A stretch of 64,000 nucleotides of DNA from Antitrichia curtipendula (lineage: Eukaryota > Streptophyta > Bryopsida > Hypnales > Leucodontaceae), in the NCBI GenBank assembly GCA_951230915.1, contig OX579636.1, positions 1,069,001 to 1,133,000 of the forward strand, in the 5' to 3' direction. The position numbers were made by a program, and so were the translations under genes. The notes under the pieces were generated by a model. That model worked only from the letters and a program-made list of their open reading frames with translations. It ran no database searches and was not told the origin of the DNA. Every line of letters begins with the position of its first letter. Within the stretch, counting starts at the first letter, position 1. This document shows positions 56,574 to 64,000 of the stretch, in pieces.

Positions 56574-57060
56574 ATGTGGAGATAGTATAGTACTATTGTA
56601 AGGATTCAACATACGTTTTTTTGTATCAAAAATTTGTAGATGAAGATTATAATAGATTAATAGTTTATGTGTGACTTTTTGGTACATCCTCATATTAAAG
56701 TATATGAGGCTGAGAAACATATAGGAAGGTTTGAATTTTTTTGGAGTGTGTAGACTTTCACAAACATTGGAATGGTGACCATAACAAAGTAGTAGGAAGT
56801 GCAATGCAATTACAACTTCATTTATATACCCCGGACTTGACCCATATATATATGAGTTATTAATATAATTATAATAATTATTATGGACTTGTATTGGATT
56901 TTGTGCATTCATTCAAATGAGAGGAATTGAATTCTACATTTCATGAGGTATATTATTCAAAATTGCAAATTGTATAAGCCGTTATGAATAAGCGGCCAAT
57001 GTAATGCTTTTTAAGCACGTAGTTTTAAGAAGATTTTAATAGATGTCATGTTCAATTACA
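56574..57060. other. AT-rich spacer after hAT-2
   Basis: About 0.5 kb, AT-rich, no gene. No terminal inverted repeat or 8-bp target duplication for hAT-2 could be identified by eye. Confidence 0.45.
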
Positions 57061-57071
57061 GCAGAGGCCAT

Positions 57072-57365
57072 CCGTGGTCGCCGCCTGAATCCCCCCCAAC
57101 CGCTGTCGCCTTTGGACCCGCAGTCGCCCCAGACACGCAGCCGCAGTTGCCCACACACTGGGTACCCGCAGTCGCCCAGACACTGGGAACCCGAAGTCGC
57201 CCAACCCATCCCCCCACCCGCGGTCGCTCATAGACATGGGACCCGAAGTCGCCCATGCAGACCCGAAATCGCCCCACTTATAGAAGCCGTAGTCGCCCTG
57301 GTTTTTGGACCCGCGGTCGCCCTACCCTGATCCGCACTCGCCCTAACCCGCAGTCGCCCAAGCTG
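57072..57365 (+). repeat. GC-rich GGTCGCC block near CACTA-3
   Basis: CCCGCAGTCGCCC, CCCGAAGTCGCCC, CCCGCGGTCGC and CCCGAAATCGCC units, spaced 10-30 bp, plus-strand polarity. Unlike the other blocks, no plus-strand gene starts downstream. The next coding sequence is the 3' side of CACTA-3 on the minus strand. Confidence 0.85.
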
Positions 57366-57710
57366 ACGTGGTTCTGTCTTTCCACGTCACTGCCGACAAC
57401 CAGACACGTAGGACAAATCCATTTACCATGGGATAAAAAACTTCCAAACCCTAAAAATTTTTGCGACGCATTTGTCGCCTATATTCAACACATGTCATAC
57501 ATGACACGCGACGCGACACGTCTAATACGTCACCGAAACCCGGAAACCCGTCCGACAAGACACCCCTCCTCAAAAATGATTTTATGACAACTTCTGCTCT
57601 ACTAGAAAGCAATCACTATTGATGTGCAGGTTAGAGAGTGAGGCATTCTGACTACCGCCAAATTCTGCAGGTCAGGGTTCACACGCACGAAATTTTGGTA
57701 GTAAACTTAC
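57366..57710. other. CACTA-3 downstream flank / start of next intron
   Basis: Contains the GTAAGT donor (57710-57705, minus strand) after the DUF4218 exon and GACGCGACACG/GCGACGC-type words. No DUF4216 exon was found, so the C-terminal part of CACTA-3 is missing here. Confidence 0.5.
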
Positions 57711-58609
57711 ATATATAGGTCCTGCATAGTGGATGAATTGGAAAGCACATATTGGTGGGCTACGTCTCTGAGCTCAACACTCATAACATATGACCGCCCC
57801 GCCCCTTGCAAAACCTCCTCGGCATCACTGTATTCTTCATCTTCATCCCAGACCTGTCTCTGAGTGGCCTCAAATCCATGGAGGTACTCTGTAATGAATC
57901 CAATGCACTCATCTCTCAAGTATCCCTCTGCCATACAAGCCTCCGGTCGCGCCATGTTTCGAACATAATTTTTCAACACTTTCATGTAGCATTCCACCGG
58001 ATACATCCACCTTGCGCTAACCGGTCCACACAAGTCAAGTTCCTTTGCAAGATGGTAGGGAAGATGCGTCATTACGTCAAAAAAAGATGGCGGGAATTCA
58101 ATCTCCATCAAGGCCATGCTTTCTGCCACATCTGCTTCAAGTGAAGGAAAGTCTGCCGGATTGTACACCTTTGTGCATAGGCAACGAAATACCTTGCACA
58201 TTCTCATCACAGCCATACGAGGTCTAGGTTGCATCAGCCCACGGAGAGCTAGAGGCATCACCTGCTGCATTAGAACATGGTAATCATGGGATTTCAGTCC
58301 CCCAAAGTTTTTCTTGCGGATGGACTTGCCAAGGTCCGAGGAATACCCACTGGGCGTTTTAAGGGACTCAATGCACTTGGCAAACTTCTCAAACTCTTCA
58401 TCCGTCAACACATAGGATGCGCGAGGCTTGACCATCTTCCCTGGCTTCCGTGGATGTGGAGTTAGCCACAAATGTTGCCCGATGTTCTGCCTTTGCAAGT
58501 CTCTTCTGACTTTAACTGTGTCCTTCTTGCCTGTTATAGTTTTCATGAAGTTCTTAGCCAGGTTAAGTTCGCAGTGCATGACGTCCAGCGTATAACAAAT
58601 GAGAAGATA
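57711..58609 (-). CDS. CACTA-3 transposase, DUF4218 exon (open)
   Basis: DUF4218 exon of a third CACTA transposase. It opens at the AG acceptor (58611-58610) with YLLICYTLDVMHCELN, continuing the LPYWK end of the previous exon in phase 0. Landmarks are GLKSHDYHVLMQQVMPLALRG, EFPPSFFDVMTHLPYHLAKEL, CGPVSARWMYPVECYMKVL and the acidic DEDEEYSDAEE. It ends before the donor GTAAGT in phase 2. Its 899 nt equal the CACTA-1 exon (311-1209). The exon itself has no stop, but the gene as a whole is broken upstream and lacks DUF4216 downstream. Confidence 0.85.
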
Positions 58610-58815
58610 CTGTCAATACAGAACATGAGATGTGGCATTAGTAAATCACTTCTCTTCAACGTGTCATATAATAGTCACTTAAAAGTCATTTTTTATGACT
58701 TTTGTCAGCTTTGTCTACATTATTACTTCACAATGACTTCAAGGTGACTGGGGGTCACCGTCAAGTCTTAAGAAAGTCATTTTACACAAATATATGCAGA
58801 GAAGACGACACTCAC
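58610..58815 (-). other. CACTA-3 intron, 206 bp
   Basis: Donor GGTGAGTG (GT at 58815-58814) and acceptor TTGACAG (58616-58610), phase 0. The joined protein reads RLPYWK|YLLICYTLDVMHC, which matches the conserved TNP2 junction. The intron is filled with GTCATT/AATGACTT-type words like those in CACTA subterminal regions. Confidence 0.8.
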
Positions 58816-60579
58816 CTTCCAATACGGCAAGCGATAAAGACTGCTTAGGCGTTTCAAGCTGTAGATTTTGGAGGGGTCACTTGCAGCACCGTCTCTATTT
58901 CCAGCTGCTTTCCACGCCTCACACTGCAGTGCATGCCGTATTTACTCCTCTACTGACACTTTGCATGGTCTGGGGCGGTTTTCCATGAAGCCATTGAAAT
59001 GGTCTTTCATTTCTGGGGACCGGAAGGGATGATCATCAGGGAGCCAACGACGAGTCCCTCCATAAGTTTGCTTACCCAACTCTGTAGAATGCTCAGCTCC
59101 TAAATCCTTGCCACACCATGGACATGCTGCATACCCTTGATGGGAAAAACCTCCTACGGTGCCGTAGCCAGGAAAGTCGTGGATAGTCCACAACAACATG
59201 GCCCGCAACTGAAAAGACCTACTCCCACTATCTTTAGATACATCATATGCTGGAACCCCATCCCACAGCTCCAACAACTCTTCCACAAGAGGCTCTAAAT
59301 ACACGTCAAATACATCGCTTGTGACGGATTCCCTCCCGGGAATCAAGAGAGCCAACATAATGAAAAACTTCTTTGTACTCAACCATGGGGGTAAGTTGTA
59401 ATTCAACAATACAACGGGCCACGTTGACCAAGAGGACTGATTCTGCTTGAAAGGATTTACTCCATCTGCTCCCAAGGCAAAGTGAGCATTTCGTGGATCA
59501 CTTGCAAATGAAGGATCCACATTGTCCTCAAAATGTTGCCATGCTTTGGAGTCGCACGAATGTCTCACAAGTCCATCCCCTCCCTCTTTGTTGCTCTGGT
59601 TCTCTGCATGCCACACCATCAACTTTGAGATACTTGGACTCATGAACATCCGCTGCAGCCGTGGAATGATGGGAAAATGGCCAAGCACCTTCACCGGAAA
59701 GCAACGCCTCTCTTCATCTCTGTATCTACGACCACCACACTTAGAACAGTGTAGGGCATCTGCATGGGGTCCACAAAAAAGCACACACCCGTGCTCACAT
59801 GCATGAATGGTGTTATACGTCAAACCCAACTTTGCGGTAAGGGACTTTGCCGCATGGTGGGTTCTTGGCAAAGTGTTGTTCTCGGGCAACAGATGGGAAT
59901 GCAATATGCTGAATAGTTCGTTTGCACATTGGTTGCTAACACCGTGCACGGTGCACAAGTTCATCAATAATACCGTAGCAGCAAGTTTGCTTGAACGAGC
60001 CCCATTGTACAAATGCTCCAAGGACTCCTCCAACACCCTCGCATCAAAATTGGGATCTCTATTGCTTTTGCGTGTGCCCATGTCGGTAGGATGCTACTCA
60101 TCTCGACATTCAAACTCCTATGCACCGTCAGCAGCACCCACTTCCATGAATTGTTCATGGATACTATCTGCTGTAGCAAAAGCATCTCGCACTTCCTCGC
60201 CAAGCCTCTCACCTGAATATGTAGAAAATTCATTTGGGCGTAGCGCTTGGTCAACCATTCCACGAGTATCCACTGCGGCATCCACTTCCTATGGTTCCTC
60301 TGCATTCGGCCCCCAAAATTGCTGCTCCCACTCTTCGTCGGAGGAGTCTTTTTCACCCGGACCTCTCTACATCCTGCAGTCTTGGTGCCTCCCGTGGCGG
60401 ATGAGGTGCTCCTTCACATTCCGTAAGAACAGCTTCTTTCGCCCCCGACAGTGGTTGCAAGGGCAATGCAATTTTTGAACATTTAATTGTGTGGCCCTTT
60501 GCAACTCTCTAATCCACAGGCGATCATCTCGAAGACGCTGCCTTTGATTGTCAGAGAGAGGGAGTCTAGTTGGTATCAT
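58816..60579 (-). pseudogene. CACTA-3 transposase, N-terminal finger and TNP2 exon
   Basis: One frame of 588 codons from ATG 60579. It begins with a Transpos_assoc-type finger (LHCPCNHCRGRKK and HLIRHGR), then an acidic linker, then the TNP2 / Transposase_21 core. The core carries HACEHGCVLFCGPHADALHCS, KCGGRRYRDEERRCFPVKVLG, PRLQRMFMSP, NAHFALGADGVNPF, WPVVLLNYNLPPWLSTKK, LLWTIHDFPGYGTVGGFSHQ and RRWLPDDHPFR. In-frame TAG codons at 60367, 60289, 60118 and 60094, and TAA at 58942, interrupt it. All are compatible with CAG to TAG or CAA to TAA, and there is no frameshift. Transcription from a downstream ATG (60081) would still give the TNP2 core. Confidence 0.85.
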
Positions 60580-61769
60580 GTCTTTGTAAGAACAGACTTC
60601 TTTGGGCGCAGGAATCCGCTATCTTAGAAATTTTGTGGTCCCGTGACGTAGTCCCTACTATAATGTCACTGATTGAAAGCAGTCCGCGACTGATAAACGT
60701 CTCCTGTCACTGTCTCTTGACTTTACAATGACTTCTGTGAAAGCGAGTCACTGCAATGTCCAAGGGTTCAACACATCAATGACTGGAATGTGGGCATGTG
60801 GCTGGCAAACTCATCCTACACCTCATCGTACACACAATGGACGCAAGGCACGCGCATGATTGCCAAATTTAATGTCAATCTCCACAGATTCAGAAGAGAA
60901 GTACTTCAGTATTTGTCCTTCACATACAAAAAATCAACGGCACCTTGTAGGACTCCTCCTCTAACTACTTGTACCTGATTTGCGAATGCATTGGATTTGC
61001 TTCCGCAAGACCTACACATGCCACGGCCATGGAGGTCAATGTCAAGAAACTCCAACTTCAGATGGCAAACAGTGGGGAAATGTATAAAGTGGCCTCACTT
61101 TCCAAAACACTAAACATTTATGAATTCAACCTTGTTTACGTAGATGGACACATGAAATCAGACCTGCTCTGCAATGACATCTGTTCACTTCTCTCCTCAC
61201 CAAAGTTTGTTTTGTAGAAAGTAGTTCTCATGTGCACCCAAGAAAAACCAAACGCCGCATAAACATGTTCTCGGAAGAAAACTTGGATGGCACAACAAAA
61301 ATGTAATGAAATTAAAGAATCCTATACACTTACGCTTACTTTACAAGCCAAAATCCTGCAACTGAATTCTCAAATCTCAGCGACGTTTGGCACTTCGTAA
61401 GGGTAAAAGAGTTCGTTGGAATGATGGACGTAGTCATTTTTTGCAACTTCTCATTACTTAGAAATAGTCATTTCTCAGTCATTTTGAACTTCCAGTCATT
61501 CTTCACAACTTCTCTGTCGCAAACTACTTGGGGTGGTCTTACGTAGAAGACAACGATGACATATTGCACAAGTGTGCATTCTGGATGTTCCCTGAATATG
61601 AATCTAACAACTACATTGCATTCCTGCGCTTTCACAGCAAATCAAGAAAGAGAAGAGGGACACATTGAACAGCAGTCCAAGAGAAAAACAGTACAAGAAG
61701 TGTCCCAAAGCAAGGAGGCCGCACTACTTGTACATAGTGTACAACTGCAATTCCAATACCCTGACAAAG
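60580..61769. mobile_element. CACTA-3 5' non-coding region with GTCA-type repeats
   Basis: Upstream of the TNP2 exon. Short TGTCACT, AGTCATT and GTCACTG words cluster at about 60645-60785 and 61430-61530. No coding exon was recognised. Confidence 0.45.
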
Positions 61770-62180
61770 TGTTAAACCAAGAAGGGAATGCCATGAACTA
61801 CCTTGCAGATGGTGTGCACACGCGCTTTGAGGTCAAAGCGCAAAAAAAAATGGAAATGCAATGAATTACCTTGTACATGGAAGGCACACGGGCTTTGAGG
61901 TCAAAGCGCAAAAAAAAAAGGAAATGCAATGAATTACCTTGTACATAGAAGGCACACGCGCTTTGAGGTCAAAGCGCAAAAAAAAAAAAAATGTAATGAA
62001 TTACCTTGTACATGGTGTACACACGCGCTTTGACATCAAAGCGCGAAAAAAAAGAAGGGAATGCCATGAACTCCCTTATGCATGGACTGCACTATTGCAC
62101 ATGCACTTCGTTCTCAAAGCGCCCCCCAAAAAGGAATGACATTACGTACATTGCAAATTGTTTCCATATGCATTTTCTGC
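61770..62180. repeat. ~68-bp tandem array with 9-bp palindrome arms
   Basis: GCTTTGAGGTCAAAGC (or GCTTTGACATCAAAGC) recurs at 61824, 61892, 61960 and 62027, i.e. periods of 68, 68 and 67. Each copy carries poly(A), AATG(C/T)AATGAATTACC and TTGTACATGG. Degenerate further copies end near 62190. In three copies the arms GCGCTTTGA and TCAAAGCGC are perfect inverted repeats around 2 bp. Confidence 0.9.
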
Positions 62181-64000
62181 TCAAAGCGTTTCAGTATTTA
62201 ACTATATAACTATATATATAATTCATCTTCCACATCGCCCTGCTCCTCAAAGCCCACAACAATGGAGCTTCTGGATTTGTGGTGAACATGCACTTTCACA
62301 TGGATGTTCTTCTACAAAATTCAGTGACAAACCTAAATGCTGACAAACCTGTAACCATGAATTTGAATCCACGCACAGGAAAGCGTGACTGTGTATAATG
62401 GACGAGCCTTTCTAAAACAAATAGGACTTAACATTGGTGTTCTATAAGCGTTTTAGGCCCAGGTATGACTGCTGCACATTTCCTCGGAGATGTGAGCCCA
62501 CCAAAAAAATGGAATGGAGGGCCTCAAAGCTGTGACGTCTTCAATTCCCTTTAAAGTTCAATGCAGTACGCAGAAATACACAGGTCCTATGCAAACCATA
62601 CTTTTCCGCAAGGAATTATTCATTAGTTTCACCTTTTTAGTTCTCACATAGCAAAGACTGAAGGCGCGCTTTTTGGAACCGCATTCACTAGTCTGATATA
62701 GATGACGGACTTCTAGGTCACTCGCGAGAGTTACAAAGAAGTCATTTCATAGTTGTAGTGACTAGTAAATGACTCTTTTTGAGGGAAAACTGTCATTTCC
62801 GAAGACTTCCGACTGGGAATGACTACAACTACAGAGATCTGTATGGCAGAGGGCAAGGACAGTTGCAAAATTTCACGACAGTCACGAAAACTACAATGCA
62901 TGAGGACTTTAGCGCTGTGATTGACGTGCTTGGGTTCAGTGAGGTACGTGAACGCTCATTAATTCTAGAGATGGCAATCATTTGGAGCAAGATACTTGAA
63001 CTCGACTAGAAATTCAAGAGAAGATCGAGCCTAGCACACGTTGTCTACTCCGGCGGATTTGCAGCAATAATTGCAATCTACAGCACTTCATTATGAGCCG
63101 CCAACATCCGCTCCCACCGCCATCATGCCAACAAGGGAGTTTCCCTGGCCAAATTCTTCATGTCACAGACCTGCTCCACTGGTTTGCAGAGGGCGGCGGA
63201 CTGGAACACTTCATCGGAGCTGCAAGGACTCGAGTTTCTGAAGTTCACGCCATTGCACGCAGCCTAGTTTCATTGAACGACGGACACTATCCTCGGTAAG
63301 CAGTAGCGCTTTGCTGTGGACCTCCACAAACAAAAGATTGTAAGGACAAGAGGGGCTTATGAGAGCACAATGGAGGAAGCGATGGAGAGTCCATCGCCTG
63401 AGAAATCTGCGTATGAGCTTGCCAGGGACTGGAACGTGGCGGAGGTGTAGAAGCGACTAGAGCCAGCTTTGGCGGCGCGGTCACTCTTGTGAGTTCTGGA
63501 TTCCTGTACTTCTTGACGTGTTCGGCTGCAGTTCTCATGCCTTGCCACTGCTTTCAAAAACTCATGCATGTAGCTAGAACTTGAGAAATTCTGTGTGGAG
63601 GAGGTGCAACAGTTCTGTCGGTGTACTATGGTCCTCAAACCATGGCATACATTTTTCCCGTTGTCTCCCTGCAGGGCTTGACCGTTATGAAAATGAATTA
63701 AGAAAGGCGCTTATCCCAAGGCGCAGAGGCGGCACTTGCCTAGGGTTTTAGTGCACAAACATCCATATCCCATGTCGCCTCTGCTTTCTGGAGACGTTCT
63801 TTAGTTACAAAGAAGTCATAGTGAATGACTGAAATCTGTAGAGCGACTTCTTTCAAGTCAGTAGTTAGTCACACAGAAGTCAAATATTAGTGGCGTTGAA
63901 GTGGTGGATCATGAACTTGTTGTAATCACCACACGCCACGTCAGATGCCTGTGCAAGACCACCACTCTCTCTGTGGCAAACCCTAGGTTTCGGCTTTCTC
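62181..64000. other. Distal CACTA-3 flank, no gene recognised
   Basis: GTCATT/GACTAC-type words cluster at about 62705-62835 and 63800-63895, again resembling CACTA subterminal sequence. TTGTAGTG occurs at 62753-62760. The rest is of mixed composition without a supported gene, and open frames of 60-93 codons show no domain. Confidence 0.4.

Noticed and set aside
311..60579. Alternative genetic code in which TGA or TAG is sense
   Set aside because: TAA, TAG and TGA all also end frames at natural positions (TGA at 5133 and 39755, TAG at 56571, TAA at 26409), and GW/WCH-2 and kinase-like 2 are open without any internal stop.
62753..62760. TTGTAGTG as the right terminus of CACTA-3
   Set aside because: Only 8 bp match, and GTCA-type words continue to 63.9 kb beyond it, so the true end cannot be assigned here.

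Overview
This window looks like nuclear DNA of a green plant (streptophyte) with a large, transposon-rich genome. The evidence is the set of element families: CACTA transposases with the plant TNP2, DUF4218 and DUF4216 domains, hAT transposases (BED finger, DUF659, C-terminal dimerisation domain), a Copia fragment, a MULE-like transposase with a SWIM finger, and canonical GT-AG introns. I cannot name the species from sequence alone. I saw no rRNA, tRNA, CRISPR array or bacterial-type operon. A 200-base run of N at 53538-53737 marks an assembly gap.

Layout. 1-8148: 3' half of a plus-strand CACTA element (CACTA-1) with a DUF4218 exon, a 3-kb intron, a DUF4216 exon, two MITE-like fold-back elements and a right terminus ending TTGTAGTG. 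8149-10.8 kb: non-coding sequence with several short-repeat tracts. 11.0-14.4 kb: decayed MULE-like transposase. 14.4-19.8 kb: AT-rich, no gene. 19.8-21.2 kb: Copia gag-protease-integrase remnant, cut off where a minus-strand CACTA remnant (CACTA-2, 21.2-23.1 kb) begins. 23.4-49 kb: the most unusual part, described below. 50.2-53.1 kb and 53.7-56.6 kb: two hAT transposase genes back to back, separated by a GC-rich block and the gap. 57.7-64 kb: minus-strand CACTA-3 with TNP2 and DUF4218 exons and a long 5' flank holding a 68-bp tandem array.

The 23.4-49 kb region holds four copies of a protein family I do not recognise (called GW/WCH here), at 23.9-26.4, 29.7-31.2, 38.2-39.8 and 42.9-44.0 kb. 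It also holds two divergent protein-kinase-like genes (32.5-34.1 and 45.6-47.0 kb) and an orphan hAT-like BED exon. Most of these genes start just downstream of a GC-rich block built from GGTCGCC/CCCGCGGTCGCC or GGACG/CGTCC units. Three of them share a TATA-like core plus an alignable 5' leader. Diverged copies of one roughly 0.5-0.8 kb non-coding repeat lie between the genes, in both orientations. Together this suggests a dispersed, possibly mobile, lineage-specific gene module.

Decay pattern. Most transposase and GW/WCH frames are broken only by in-frame stops, about 30 by hand count, with few frameshifts. Every stop is compatible with a C-to-T change (CGA to TGA, CAG to TAG, CAA to TAA, or the reverse-strand equivalent in TGG). 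That fits decay of methylated, silenced DNA. The GW/WCH gene at 29.7-31.2 kb and the kinase-like gene at 45.6-47.0 kb have intact frames.
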